From the NCBI RefSeq assembly GCF_002899695.1, contig NZ_PPEL01000007.1:1-64000 (forward strand): a DNA stretch of 64,000 nt, written 5' to 3'. Shown here in pieces: positions 53,572 to 62,586 of this stretch. Each line of letters starts with the position of its first letter. Position 1 is the stretch's first letter. The DNA comes from Rubneribacter badeniensis (GTDB lineage Bacteria; Actinomycetota; Coriobacteriia; Coriobacteriales; Eggerthellaceae). The position numbers were made by a program, and so were the translations under genes. The notes under the pieces are model-generated. The model did no database searches. It was not told the origin of the DNA and worked only from the letters and a program-made list of their open reading frames with translations.

Positions 53572-53574
53572 CGC

Positions 53575-53603
53575 AAAACGAGCCGGATCTGCGATCCGGC
53601 TCG
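53575..53603 (-). terminator. tRNA-Ala terminator
   Basis: CGAGCCGGATC (53579-53589) pairs with GATCCGGCTCG (53593-53603); on the minus strand it is followed by TTTT (53575-53578). Confidence 0.85.
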
Positions 53604-53611
53604 ATGACAAG

Positions 53612-53687
53612 TGGTGGAGCCTAGGGGGATCGAACCCCTGACCTCATGGCTGCCAGCCATGCGCTCTCCCAGCTGAGCTAAGGCCCC
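53612..53687 (-). tRNA. tRNA-Ala (GGC)
   Basis: On the minus strand: acceptor GGGGCCT with AGGCTCC, D arm TTAGCTCAGCTGGGAGAGC, anticodon stem CATGG/CCATG with loop CTGGCAG and anticodon GGC, T arm GGGTTCGATCCCC, discriminator A and encoded CCA (53612-53614). It reads GCC and GCU alanine codons. Confidence 0.94.
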
Positions 53688-53704
53688 GAAAAAGTGCGAG
53701 ATTC

Positions 53705-53732
53705 AGTATAGCGGAAGCGCGTTGAGGGTCAA
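53705..53732 (-). promoter_or_regulatory. tRNA-Ala promoter
   Basis: On the minus strand TTGACC (53732-53727), 16 bases, TATACT (53710-53705). This ends 17 bases before the tRNA. Confidence 0.75.
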
Positions 53733-54027
53733 GGACTTTTTTGAAAATATTTTCAACGATTCGCGGGAGCGGGGTGCGGGAGTGGGAGCGAGGAGCGGGG
53801 TGCAGCTCAGGCGCGGCGGCACGGTGGGAGCGGGGCATGTAGCCGCATTTTCCGTTCGCAGGTTGAGATCGGCACCGGATCGCCGATCTTGCATGCGTGT
53901 CCAGCTCGCTCGTCCTTGTCGCTGAGTTCAGGCGCGCGACGGGGGTGGGGGCGCAGGGTCGACGCGCGGAAGGAGGGGAAGGGCAGCCGGAGGGCCGACG
54001 GGTCAAGGGGAGTGCGCAACCGCGCAT
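53733..54027. other. Gap between tRNA-Ala and mrp
   Basis: About 300 bases. GGAGCGGGGTGC occurs twice within 50 bases (53764 on) with a third partial copy, a small tandem-type repeat. No gene. Confidence 0.4.
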
Positions 54028-54056
54028 GCGAAGGGCCCCTGAGCGGGGCCCTTCGC
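54028..54056 (-). terminator. mrp terminator
   Basis: GCGAAGGGCCCC (54028-54039) pairs perfectly with GGGGCCCTTCGC (54045-54056). There is no T tract on the minus side. Confidence 0.6.
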
Positions 54057-54107
54057 GCGTTCGATCTGGGACGCCGCGACAGGTTGGCCGGCGTCGTTTT
54101 CGTCGGG

Positions 54108-54950
54108 CTACTCGGCGCCGACCTTCTCGATTTGGGCGATGACGGGATCGAGCGCGCCGGCCACGTCGTAGTCTTCCACCTTGCCCGCGTCGCACAGGCG
54201 TGCGAAGGCGGGGTCGATGGGCAGCGTGGCGTAGGCGGGGATGTTGTAGCGCTCGGCCACGGCCGCGCCCTGCGGCTCGCCGAAGATGTGGTGCTCCTTG
54301 CCGCAATCGTCGCACTTGAAGTAGGCCATGTTCTCCACGAGGCCCAAAAGCGCGACGTCCATGTCGTGCGCGAGGTTCACGGCCTTGCCCACGATCATGG
54401 CCACGAGCTCTTGCGGCGCCGACACGGTGACGATGCCGTCCACCGGCAGCGACTGGAACACGGTGAGCAGCACGTCGGAGGTTCCCGGAGGCATGTCGAC
54501 GAACAGGTAGTCGATCTCGCCCCAGCTGACCTCGCTGTAGAACTGCTTGATGGCGTTGGACACCACCGGGCCGCGCCAAGCGACGGGCACGTCGTCCTTC
54601 GGAAGCATCAGGTTCGTGGACACCACCTTGATGCCGCTTTGCGCCTGGGCGGGCAGGATGCCGTCGGCATCGGCCGTGAGCGGATTCGTGATGCCGAACG
54701 TCTTGGGTATGGACGGGCCGGTGACGTCGGCGTCGAGGATGCCCACCCGCTTGCCGCGCTTGCGCATCTCGCTGGCCAGCAGGCTGGTCACGAGGGATTT
54801 GCCCACGCCGCCCTTGCCTGACACCACGCCGATGACGTGGTGGATGTTCGAGCGGGCGTTCGCGGCGATGGTCGCCGGGCCCTGCGCTGTGCGCTCGCCG
54901 CAGCCGGACACGCCGCAGCTGCCGCACTCATGCGTGCATTCTTCTGTCAT
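54108..54950 (-). CDS. Mrp/NBP35-type Fe-S cluster carrier ATPase
   Basis: 280 residues. The deviant Walker A is GVVSGKGGVGKS near residue 41, and the Mrp block DADVTGPSIPKTFG and VDMPPGTSDVLLT follow. The N-terminus has a cysteine cluster (CTHECGSCGVSGCG), as in Nbp35, and a CxxC (CDDCGKEH) lies near residue 220; both can hold Fe-S clusters. These proteins deliver clusters to apo-enzymes. The ATG at 54950 follows AAGGAG. Confidence 0.92.
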   Translation of the reverse strand: MTEECTHECGSCGVSGCGERTAQGPATIAANARSNIHHVIGVVSGKGGVGKSLVTSLLASEMRKRGKRVGILDADVTGPSIPKTFGITNPLTADADGILPAQAQSGIKVVSTNLMLPKDDVPVAWRGPVVSNAIKQFYSEVSWGEIDYLFVDMPPGTSDVLLTVFQSLPVDGIVTVSAPQELVAMIVGKAVNLAHDMDVALLGLVENMAYFKCDDCGKEHHIFGEPQGAAVAERYNIPAYATLPIDPAFARLCDAGKVEDYDVAGALDPVIAQIEKVGAE

Positions 54951-55102
54951 GGCTCCTTCTTTCACGTCGTCAACGCCCGCCTGCGGGGCGGGCGCGCCTC
55001 TCGTTGTACCGCGATCATAGCACAAGGTTTATACTACGTTGGACTGAAACGTTGGACCGAATCGGACTCGCGCGACGCGGCGCGGAGGCGAAGGAGCGGG
55101 GC

Positions 55103-56404
55103 ATGCTGTTTGCTGACATCGATCTTCTCGACGAGAACCTGGACTTTCGGGCGCACCAATGGGTGGGCGTGCGCGACGGGCACATCGCCTACGTGGGCGG
55201 CGCCGCGCCGGAAGAGGGGGAGGCCGCGTCGTTCGGCGAGGTGTACGACGGGCGCGGCAAACTGCTCATGCCCGCCTTCTACAACGCGCACGCGCATGCG
55301 CCCATGACGCTGCTGCGGGGCTACGCGGAGGATCTTCCCTTGCAGGCGTGGCTCAACGACCTGGTGTTTCCTTTCGAGGCCAAGATCACGCCCGAGGACT
55401 GCTATTGGGGCACGCTGCTTTCGTGCATCGAGATGGCGCGCTACGGGTGCGTGGGCTTCTCGGACATGTACTATCATATGGAGGAGGGCGCGCGGGCGGC
55501 CATCGACGCGGGTGTCAAGATGAACCTCTCCGACTCGCTTCTGGCGTTCGACGGCGAGGGATTGGACGAGCTGCCGGTGAAGGGCAGCCTTGATCGGCTG
55601 ACGCGCGATCTGCAGGGCGCGGCCGACGGAAGGATCGTGGTGGACTGCAACGTCCACGCCGAGTACACGTCGAACCCGCGGGCCGTGGCCGATCTGGCGG
55701 CGTACGCGAAGGAGCGGGGCCTGCGCGTGCAGGTGCACGTGTCCGAGACGCGGCTCGAGCACGAGGAGTGCAAGGAGCGTCACGGCGGCCTCACGCCCGT
55801 GCGCTACTTCGAGAGCCTGGGGCTGTTCGACTGCCCGACGACGGCGGCGCACTGCGTGTGGGTGGACGATGAGGACATCGAGGTGCTGGCCCGTCGCGGC
55901 GTGTTCGTGGCGGCGAACCCCGCGTCCAACATGAAGCTGGGCAGCGGATTCGCGCCCGTCTCGAAGATGCTTGAGCGCGGGGTGCGCGTGTGCCTGGGCA
56001 CCGACGGCATGGCCTCGAACAACAACCACGACATGATGCAGGACCTCTATCTGCTGGCGCTTTCGGCGAAGGGGGCCGCGTGCGATCCGACCGCGATCTC
56101 GCCGAAGCAGGCGCTCGCCGCCGCCACGCGCACAGGTGCGCTGTCGCAGGGCCGCGAGGACTGCGGGTACGTGGGCGTGGGCGCGCGCGCGGATCTCTGC
56201 GTGCTCGACGTGGCGGGGCCGTCGTGGACGCCGATGACGAACCCGCTTGTGAACGTGGTGTACGCCGGCCATGGGGCGGACGTGTGCCTCACCATGTGCG
56301 ACGGGCGCGTGGTGTATCGCGACGGGCAGTGGCCGCTTGTGGACGCGGAGCGCGCGAAAGCCGAGGTGGCCGCCCGCACGCGGCGCATCGTCGGCGAGCT
56401 GTGA
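55103..56404 (+). CDS. Amidohydrolase of the MtaD / SAH-MTA deaminase type
   Basis: 433 residues. The metal motif HAHAPMTLLRGYAEDLPLQAWL and the later HVSETRLEHEEC, TAAHCVWVD and GTDGMASNNNHDMMQD fit the group of 5'-methylthioadenosine/S-adenosylhomocysteine deaminases. Related members deaminate aminofutalosine or other purines. The ATG at 55103 follows AAGGAGCGGGGC; the frame is open back to 55004 without a site. The neighbouring metH and metF suggest a link to the methyl cycle, by context only. Confidence 0.83.
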   Translation: MLFADIDLLDENLDFRAHQWVGVRDGHIAYVGGAAPEEGEAASFGEVYDGRGKLLMPAFYNAHAHAPMTLLRGYAEDLPLQAWLNDLVFPFEAKITPEDCYWGTLLSCIEMARYGCVGFSDMYYHMEEGARAAIDAGVKMNLSDSLLAFDGEGLDELPVKGSLDRLTRDLQGAADGRIVVDCNVHAEYTSNPRAVADLAAYAKERGLRVQVHVSETRLEHEECKERHGGLTPVRYFESLGLFDCPTTAAHCVWVDDEDIEVLARRGVFVAANPASNMKLGSGFAPVSKMLERGVRVCLGTDGMASNNNHDMMQDLYLLALSAKGAACDPTAISPKQALAAATRTGALSQGREDCGYVGVGARADLCVLDVAGPSWTPMTNPLVNVVYAGHGADVCLTMCDGRVVYRDGQWPLVDAERAKAEVAARTRRIVGEL

Positions 56405-56531
56405 GCCGCGAGGGCGCGGAGCCGCGCGGCCGCAGCGCGCGGGTGGCGAGGGGCGGCGGGGGCCGTCCTTTTGCCGCGCTCTTGCCGCGTCTTTAAGGCG
56501 CGGGGCCGTCTTGTTGACTGTATGAAGCGGG

Positions 56532-56560
56532 TTGACAGGACGGCCTTTCGATTTTAAGGT
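56532..56560 (+). promoter_or_regulatory. Promoter of the 40-residue frame before the DHA2 gene
   Basis: TTGACA (56532-56537) and TAAGGT (56555-56560), 17 bases apart. AAGGTGCTCACCCTT (56557 on) is a partial palindrome over the -10, a possible operator. Confidence 0.5.
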
Positions 56561-56570
56561 GCTCACCCTT

Positions 56571-56693
56571 ATGAGCGAAGTTGTTCGAGCATATCGTCGC
56601 ACTCGCGTTTTGGACGCGTTCGCGTTCGTCGAAAGCGAACGCGAACGCGCCGTGGACAACGCGTCGCTTGCTCTTTCGTCGATGCGCGTATAA
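56571..56693 (+). CDS. Possible 40-residue leader peptide
   Basis: MSEVVRAYRRTRVLDAFAFV and 20 more residues to a TAA. It starts only about four bases after the expected transcription start, so it would be nearly leaderless. A 14-bp perfect inverted repeat (56615-56628 with 56636-56649) lies inside it. It could be a leader peptide for the exporter downstream. No homologue is known to me. Confidence 0.4.
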   Translation: MSEVVRAYRRTRVLDAFAFVESERERAVDNASLALSSMRV

Positions 56694-56739
56694 GACGCGC
56701 CGCCCGATCTTGGGCGATCTTCCTTTCTATCATAACGGC

Positions 56740-58305
56740 ATGCAAGGAGTCTCGCGGGGCGCCCGGCGACTTCGCACGTCTCGTGCGTCGTTGGGTGCGC
56801 TGGAGGGTTCGACGAAAGGCGATGACAGTATTGTGGGTGTGAATGCGCAGGTGAGCGCTTCGAAAGCGACTCGCCATGAGATCATTATCGTGGGCGTGGT
56901 GGTGGCCGGCGCCTTTTTGGCCTTGCTCAACCAGACGGTCATGTCACCGGCTCTGCCGGGTCTTATGCAGACCTTCGGCGTGGGAGCGGGCGACGCCCAG
57001 TGGGTGACCAGTATATACATGCTGGTCAACGGCATCATGGTTCCGATATCGGGTTATCTTATCGACAAGTTCTCGACGCGCAGGCTGTTCTTTGCGTCGC
57101 TGGCGGTGTTCGCTGCGGGCACGGTGCTGTGCGCTGTGGCGCCGAGTTTCGGCGTCCTTTTGGCGGGGCGCGTGCTGCAGGCCGCCGGTGCGGGCGTGCA
57201 GCTGCCGCTCGTGGCCGTGGTGCCCATGCTCGTCTTTCCACCGGAGAAGCGCGGGACTGCCATGGGCATGGCGGGCATCGTGATGTCGGCCGGTCCGGCT
57301 GTGGGGCCCGTGGCGGGCGGGGCCATCATCGATGCGTTCGGTTGGCGGCTTATGTTCTGGGCTATCGTCCCCCTGGTGCTGATCATCGCTGTGGCCAGCT
57401 GGTTTTTGCTCGACAACGTGGGCGAGCTCAAGGATCCTCGCCTCGACCTGCCTTCTGTTCTTCTGTCCACGGTCGCGTTCGGAGGCATGCTGTACGGTTT
57501 TTCGAGTGCGTCGAGTTTGGGGTGGGGCAGCCCGCTCGTCGTGGCCCCCATCGCGGTGGGCGTGGTTGCCCTCGTGGCGTTCGTTCGGCGCCAGCGCAGG
57601 CTTTCGGAGCCTTTGCTGCGCATCGACACCCTGAAGACTCCCGTGTTCCGCTCGGCGGCCATCCTGGTCACGCTTATCAACGCGGCCGCCGCCGTGACGA
57701 ACGTGACGCTTCCCATCTATCTGCAGACCTCGCTGGGGGTGAGCGCGTTCGAGACCGGTATGATCATGCTGCCGGCTGCCGCGGTGGGCATCTTCATCAG
57801 TCCCGTTTCGGGCATCGTGTTCGATCGGTTCGGCCCGCGTGGCATCGGCATCGCGGGCCTCGCGCTGTTCACGGGCGCTTTGGCCGCGCTCTCTCAGGTG
57901 AATGTCGGCACATCCGTCCTCGTCGTGACGGTTTTGTGCGCGTTGCAGGCGTCCGGCCAGGCGCTGGCGAACATGCCCCTCAACACATGGGGCGTGAACG
58001 CGCTTCCGAACGATATGATCGCGCACGGCAACGCCGTGGCCAACACGGGACGGCAGGTGGCCGGGGCCATCTCGACGGCGCTTATCGTGACGGTGATGAC
58101 GGGCGTGACCGCGTCGAATGCTGCGGCAGGGGTGCAGGCGTCCACGGCGCAGGGCGTAGGGGTTGCCTACGGCGTGTGCGCGGCGATATCCGCTGTGGCG
58201 CTTGCGCTGTGCGTGGCGAAGGTGCGCGCGGCGAAACGGCGTGCGCCAGAGGGGCGTCCCTGCGGTTGCGAGATGGAATGCGGCACGATCGAGAAGGAGG
58301 CGTGA
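56740..58305 (+). CDS. DHA2-family multidrug exporter (14 TM)
   Basis: About 521 residues from ATG 56740, or about 488 from GTG 56839. Hydrophobic segments number about 14. LNQTVMSPALPGLMQTFGVG is motif D1/A of the DHA2 family (EmrB/QacA), and GRVLQAAGAGVQLPL with GPAVGPVAGGAIIDAFGWRL gives motif C, the antiporter signature. Start choice is uncertain: TATCAT (56728-56733) lies six bases before ATG 56740, a leaderless arrangement as at metF, whereas the GTG starts have only AAAGG at a distance. It probably expels drugs or dyes. Confidence 0.87.
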   Translation: MQGVSRGARRLRTSRASLGALEGSTKGDDSIVGVNAQVSASKATRHEIIIVGVVVAGAFLALLNQTVMSPALPGLMQTFGVGAGDAQWVTSIYMLVNGIMVPISGYLIDKFSTRRLFFASLAVFAAGTVLCAVAPSFGVLLAGRVLQAAGAGVQLPLVAVVPMLVFPPEKRGTAMGMAGIVMSAGPAVGPVAGGAIIDAFGWRLMFWAIVPLVLIIAVASWFLLDNVGELKDPRLDLPSVLLSTVAFGGMLYGFSSASSLGWGSPLVVAPIAVGVVALVAFVRRQRRLSEPLLRIDTLKTPVFRSAAILVTLINAAAAVTNVTLPIYLQTSLGVSAFETGMIMLPAAAVGIFISPVSGIVFDRFGPRGIGIAGLALFTGALAALSQVNVGTSVLVVTVLCALQASGQALANMPLNTWGVNALPNDMIAHGNAVANTGRQVAGAISTALIVTVMTGVTASNAAAGVQASTAQGVGVAYGVCAAISAVALALCVAKVRAAKRRAPEGRPCGCEMECGTIEKEA

Positions 58306-58308
58306 GCC

Positions 58309-58818
58309 ATGGCGGGGAACGAGGAGCGTTCGAAGGGGACGTTCGCGACAGGCGATGCGACGGTGGGCGAGATCATGGAGGAGGCGTACTCGTGTCGCTT
58401 CGACGCAAACCTCGGCGAGGTGACGCGTCTGCTCGTCGAGCGCGGTGTGAGCAGCCTTCCGGTTGTCGATGGCGAGCGGCGCGTGGTGGGCTTCATTAGC
58501 GATGGCGACATCATGCGCGCCATCGCCGCCCACAAAACGCGCTCCGTCTTCAACGGCGGGGAGGCCACCATGCTGTACTTCGACGACGAGCCGCTCGACC
58601 GCAAGGCGCGCGAGCTCAAGCATCGAAACGTGATGGAGCTCGCGACTCGCAAGGTGGTGTGCGCGACGCCCGAGCAACCGATCGGCAGGGTTGCGGGATT
58701 GCTCTCCAAGAAGAAGTTCAAGAAGCTGCCGGTCATCGACGGGGACGGTCGGCTGATAGGCGTGGTGCGCCGGACGAGCATCATGCGCCATGTGTTCGCG
58801 CTGCTGTTCGGAGAATGA
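58309..58818 (+). CDS. CBS-domain pair protein
   Basis: 169 residues: two CBS motifs (VERGVSSLPVVDGERRVVGF and KKKFKKLPVIDGDGRLIGVV), each ending in a loop for adenine nucleotides. Such proteins sense AMP/ATP or SAM. AAGGAGG precedes the ATG at 58309, three bases after the exporter stop, so it belongs to the exporter operon and may sense its load. Confidence 0.88.
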   Translation: MAGNEERSKGTFATGDATVGEIMEEAYSCRFDANLGEVTRLLVERGVSSLPVVDGERRVVGFISDGDIMRAIAAHKTRSVFNGGEATMLYFDDEPLDRKARELKHRNVMELATRKVVCATPEQPIGRVAGLLSKKKFKKLPVIDGDGRLIGVVRRTSIMRHVFALLFGE

Positions 58819-58835
58819 GCTAGTCGGAAGAGGCG

Positions 58836-58875
58836 GGCTTCGGCGGGTGCCGCGCGGATGCGCCCGCCGCCCTCT
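58836..58875 (+). terminator. Terminator after the CBS gene
   Basis: GGCGGGTGC pairs with GCGCCCGCC (a G-T pair), within the larger GAAGAGG/CCTCTTC arms. A short CTTTG run follows. Confidence 0.45.
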
Positions 58876-59062
58876 TCCTCTTCCCGGTCTTTGAACGCCG
58901 GCGATGGGGACCTGCACCGAAAGTGCAGCTGGAAACGAGCGGCGCGAACGCTTATCCTTGATCGGAGATAGAATGTGCGGCGTCCGACGGTACGGGCTGG
59001 CGGGCCGTGCGCCGTCGGGCAGATTGCGCGGCGGTCGAGAGCGAGAAAGGGAAGGGAGCGGC

Positions 59063-59905
59063 ATGCTGCGGATCTCGGATGCGCGCGTGGACGGCTTCGT
59101 GGCCGAGGACGTGCCCTATGTCGATCTGACGTGCGCGGTGCTCGGCATCGGCGAAGAGCCGGGGGAGATGGAGTACTACACGCGCGAGGACTGCGTGCTG
59201 GCCGGCGCGCAGGTGGCGCGCCGGGTCGCGGAAAGGCTGGGGTGCGAGGTGGCGTCGTGCGCGCGCGACGGCGAGCGCATCGCGGCTGGCGAGACATTCA
59301 TGGTCGTGAGGGGCCGCGCGCTCGATCTGCATGCGGCGTGGAAGGTGTGCCTGAACCTGTTCGACCACCTCTCGGCGGTGGCCACCAAGACGCGCGCGAT
59401 GGTGGACGCGGCGCACGAGGCGAACCCGCGTTGCGAGGTGCTAACCACGCGCAAGAGCATGCCGGGTGCGAAAGACCTGCTCACAAGCGCGGTGATGGCG
59501 GGTGGCGCGTTCCCGCACCGGCTGGGGCTGTCCGAGACGGTGCTCGTGTTCGACCACCACCTGACGTTCTTCGGCGGGTTCGAGGCGTTCGTGGGGCAGC
59601 TGCCCGCCATCAAGGGACGCTGCATCGAGAAGAAGCTGTTCGTGGAGGCCGACGCCGAGCGGGCGCGCGTGCTGGCGCGCGCGGGCGTGGACGGCATCCA
59701 GTTCGACAAGGTGCCGGTGGACGAGCTCGCCGCGCTGGTGAAGGAGCTGCGGGAGATCGATCCGCGTTTGACGCTCATCGCGGCGGGCGGCATCAACCTG
59801 CAGAATGCGGGCGCGTACGCCGCCTGCGGCGTGGACGGGCTGGCGACGACGGCGCCTTTCGCCGCCAAGCCGCTCGACATGAGCGTGCGCATGCGCCGCG
59901 CGTGA
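59063..59905 (+). CDS. ModD-like quinolinate phosphoribosyltransferase relative
   Basis: 280 residues. The blocks LNLFDHLSAVATKTRAMVDA, TRKSMPGAKDLLTSAVMAGG and the TIM-barrel VDGIQFDKVPVDEL and IAAGGINLQNAGAYAACGVD match ModD, a NadC paralogue often beside molybdate transport genes. Its reaction is not settled; a PRPP-dependent step is likely. The ATG at 59063 follows GGGAAGGGAGCGGC. With the XdhC-like gene at 23569 it suggests molybdenum enzymes in this organism. Confidence 0.83.
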   Translation: MLRISDARVDGFVAEDVPYVDLTCAVLGIGEEPGEMEYYTREDCVLAGAQVARRVAERLGCEVASCARDGERIAAGETFMVVRGRALDLHAAWKVCLNLFDHLSAVATKTRAMVDAAHEANPRCEVLTTRKSMPGAKDLLTSAVMAGGAFPHRLGLSETVLVFDHHLTFFGGFEAFVGQLPAIKGRCIEKKLFVEADAERARVLARAGVDGIQFDKVPVDELAALVKELREIDPRLTLIAAGGINLQNAGAYAACGVDGLATTAPFAAKPLDMSVRMRRA

Positions 59906-60009
59906 GGGCGCGGGGCCGCTTTGGGCGCGGCGTTCGGGGCACTGCCGCTTGGGCGACGTCCCGTGCGCAGATGCTTGCCGCTCGCTGCGCGCGGAGAAGG
60001 CCGGTTCGT
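59906..60009. other. Gap between modD-like gene and the repeat
   Basis: About 100 bases; no structure seen. Confidence 0.3.
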
Positions 60010-60170
60010 GGCGGGTTTTGACGGAAAACCATGGTCGCTTCGCGGCCGCTTTGCCGGATGGAGATCGTGCCGCATCTCTGAACAGGGGAAATGTGGAGGC
60101 TCGGGAAGCTTCGATGCTGAAAGAGCCGCGATTCGCCGTCTTCTAGGGCGGTTTTCCGTCAAAACCCGCC
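60010..60170. repeat. Inverted-repeat element, GGCGGGTTTT family, copy 3 (161 bp)
   Basis: Arms 60010-60030 and 60150-60170 are perfect 21-bp reverse complements, core GGCGGGTTTTGACGGAAAAC. They are preceded by TTCGT, as in copy 2. The interior differs from the other copies. Confidence 0.85.
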
Positions 60171-60273
60171 AAAACAACGAGGTTGTGATGTCGGGGCGGC
60201 TGCGGCGTTCGGCATTCGCAGACGCGCCCGTCGCACGGCCCGTAGGCTTCCCGCGCGGTTTTCTCGGATCGGG

Positions 60274-60302
60274 TGTAACCTTTTCGTTGTCGGGCGCGTC
60301 TA
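60274..60302 (+). promoter_or_regulatory. ECF-type promoter of the sigma factor gene
   Basis: TGTAACC (60274-60280), 16 bases, CGTCTA (60297-60302). The AACC -35 and CGTC -10 are typical of ECF-sigma promoters, suggesting that the sigma factor drives its own operon. Confidence 0.75.
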
Positions 60303-60333
60303 ATGGGCAACCGATCTTGAAAGGGGCGCGTGC

Positions 60334-60927
60334 GTGGACGATCTGATACAGCGAGCTCGAAAGGGCGACGGAGAAGCGTTCGCCGCGTTGTTCGAGCGCA
60401 GCAAGCAGCCGCTGTGGCGTGCTGCGATGGCGGTGCTCGGCAACGTGGACGACGCGTCCGACGCGCTGCAGGAGACGGCGGTCAAGGCATGGCGCGCCAT
60501 GCCGCGCTTCGGCGGCCGCAGTGCTGTGGGCACGTGGCTCATGCGCATCCTGCTGCGGACGTGCTACGACCTGAGGCAGACGCGCAAGCGCGAGACGCCG
60601 TGCGCGATGGGCGCCTTCGACATCGACGCGGAGGGTGCGGACGTGTCGTGGGAGCCGTCGGCCGAACGGGCGCTGGCGGGCGGCGCCCAAGCGCGCGATT
60701 CCGACCGGGACGAAGCGCTCGACGTGCGCGACGCCCTCGGACGCCTTGCGGCCGACGACCGGCTCGTGCTCGTGCTGTTCTACGTGAACGATTTCCCCGT
60801 GCGCCAGATATCCCAGATCATGAACGTGTCGGAGGGTGCAGTGCGCACCCGCCTGTCGCGGGCGCGCGATCGGTTCAAGGCTGCTTACAGGGACGGATCG
60901 AGCAAGGAAGCCGAGGTGGCGCGATGA
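60334..60927 (+). CDS. ECF RNA polymerase sigma factor
   Basis: 197 residues. Region 2 shows NVDDASDALQETAVKAWRAM, region 4 shows PVRQISQIMNVSEGAVRTRL, the DNA-binding helix-turn-helix. The linker between them is about 35 residues longer than in many ECF proteins, acidic and rich in Ala/Ser. The start is GTG at 60334 after AAAGGGGCG. Its TGA overlaps the ATG of the next gene (ATGA), the likely anti-sigma partner. Confidence 0.92.
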   Translation: MDDLIQRARKGDGEAFAALFERSKQPLWRAAMAVLGNVDDASDALQETAVKAWRAMPRFGGRSAVGTWLMRILLRTCYDLRQTRKRETPCAMGAFDIDAEGADVSWEPSAERALAGGAQARDSDRDEALDVRDALGRLAADDRLVLVLFYVNDFPVRQISQIMNVSEGAVRTRLSRARDRFKAAYRDGSSKEAEVAR

Positions 60928-62573
60928 GTTGGAAGAACTTCGACGACGAGGACGAGTTGCGGCGGGCGGTGGCCGACGCGCTGGATGCGGGTCCGCTGCC
61001 GCGCGAGGCGCAGGCCAAGCTCGACGACGTGTACGCGTCGCTGGGATCCATCTCCCAGGATCGTCCGGCATCAGCTTCGGGGGCTTCGGAGGCCTCGAAG
61101 CGGCAGGGGCCGGGGGAATGCCGCTCGAATGCCCGTGCGGCCCGCGGCGCGTCGGCGGGCGGCCGCGCCGTGCGCCGCGGCGTTTTGGTGGCCGCGGCGG
61201 CTGCGACCGTCGCGCTGCTGGGCGGGGCCGCGTTCGCGGCGACTGCGCTTCTGCAGATGCAGCCGGGAGACGCGCCGTTTTTCGCCGGCGGCAAGAACCT
61301 GCCGGTGTACGACAGCCTGCAAGAGGGCGTGTCCAGCCTGAACGCCGAGGTGGGAGAAGCAGTCGAGGTCGAAGGGGTGCGGGTGACGCTCGATTCCGTG
61401 TCGTGCGACCGCAGCATCGTCAACCTGTTCTTCACGCTGGAGAAGGAGGGCGGCTTCGACCTGGCCGAGCAGGCGGTCTACGAAGGCTCGCAGGAGAGCG
61501 AGTGGGCGCGCTTGGAGCGCCTTGCCCCGCGCTTCTCCTTCGAGCTGACAAGCGATGGCGAATCCCTTGGAAGCGGCTCCGTCTTCCTGTTGGACGCGTA
61601 TCAGGAGGACGGCAAGGTGAGGGTCATGCAGCGCATCGTGCCGGAGGCGACGCTGCCCGACCAGGTGCATATCGCGTTGGAGGGCTCGGCGAGCTGGGGC
61701 TTCTCCGAGCCTTCCGAAGGGGGCGCCGAGCCCTTCGTGTTCGACGTGGGCCTCGACCTGAGCACGGTGGCGCAGCCGCGAGAGCTGGGCGCGCAGGACC
61801 TTTCGTTCGCCACGAGCGAGGGGGAGAAGACCCTGGGGATCCAGCGCTTCACAGCCTCCGAGCTGGGGTGCGTCATGGTGGTGCGCAACGACGAAGAGGA
61901 GGCCGTCGAGGAGAGCGGCCGTCCCGTCTACAGCGTGGCCGAGGGCTCCATCACGCCGTCCATGCTCAAGATCACTGACGATCGGGGCAACGTGCTGACT
62001 CCGGTGGGCGCGGGCGACGGAACGGGGGTCGATCCGGCCGGCGCGTACGTGGTGGAGTTGGCGGGCCTGTCGCCCGACGCGACCAGCGTCACGTTCACGC
62101 CGATGCTGCGCGCGGCCGACGGGGAATCGGCGACGGACGAGGAGCGCGCGGCGGCGAGCGAGCGAAACGAGCGCACGGTGGACGTCTCGCAGATCGGCAC
62201 GAAGCTGGAGACGAGCGAGTACGGCGGCTACGAGCTGACGGGCTGGGAGGTTGCCGACGGCACGGTGAGCATATCGCTCAAGCCCTACGGGTGGCAGACG
62301 CCGTTCGGCCTTGCGGGAGGCATGCGGCCCGCGCAGCAGCCGACGCCGCTGTACGAGGAATGGTACGACGAGGAAACTGGAGAGACGTACTGGGGCTACC
62401 ATACGTCCGTCGAGTATCGGAAGCGCGACTACCGAACCGGAGAGCTGTTGGTGATCCAGTCCTACTACGCCGCCGGCGACGAGGAGCTGCGTGGGCTGAC
62501 GGAGTACGAGTACCGCGCGTCGTTCGGCGAGTACCGCGAAGAGGCGGGCGCGGCGCAGACCCTGTCGTTCTAG
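60924..62573 (+). CDS. DUF4179-like anti-sigma / membrane sensor protein
   Basis: 549 residues: cytoplasmic part (1-88, with the DELRRAVADALDAGPLP start seen in anti-sigma domains), one membrane helix (about 90-112, VLVAAAAATVALLGGAAFAA), and a large outside domain of beta-type repeats with GESLGSGSVFLLD and LDSVSCDRSIVNLFFTLE, as in DUF4179 proteins of sigma/anti-sigma pairs. The last 70 residues are rich in Tyr and Glu. Coupling to the ECF gene by ATGA overlap supports the role. What it senses is unknown. Confidence 0.78.
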   Translation: MSWKNFDDEDELRRAVADALDAGPLPREAQAKLDDVYASLGSISQDRPASASGASEASKRQGPGECRSNARAARGASAGGRAVRRGVLVAAAAATVALLGGAAFAATALLQMQPGDAPFFAGGKNLPVYDSLQEGVSSLNAEVGEAVEVEGVRVTLDSVSCDRSIVNLFFTLEKEGGFDLAEQAVYEGSQESEWARLERLAPRFSFELTSDGESLGSGSVFLLDAYQEDGKVRVMQRIVPEATLPDQVHIALEGSASWGFSEPSEGGAEPFVFDVGLDLSTVAQPRELGAQDLSFATSEGEKTLGIQRFTASELGCVMVVRNDEEEAVEESGRPVYSVAEGSITPSMLKITDDRGNVLTPVGAGDGTGVDPAGAYVVELAGLSPDATSVTFTPMLRAADGESATDEERAAASERNERTVDVSQIGTKLETSEYGGYELTGWEVADGTVSISLKPYGWQTPFGLAGGMRPAQQPTPLYEEWYDEETGETYWGYHTSVEYRKRDYRTGELLVIQSYYAAGDEELRGLTEYEYRASFGEYREEAGAAQTLSF

Positions 62574-62586
62574 CGGCGATGCGCGA

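Noticed and set aside
53644-54927. A 427-residue frame antisense-in-phase near mrp
   Set aside because: It is an alternative frame of the mrp gene itself, Arg/Pro-rich, and runs through a tRNA gene.
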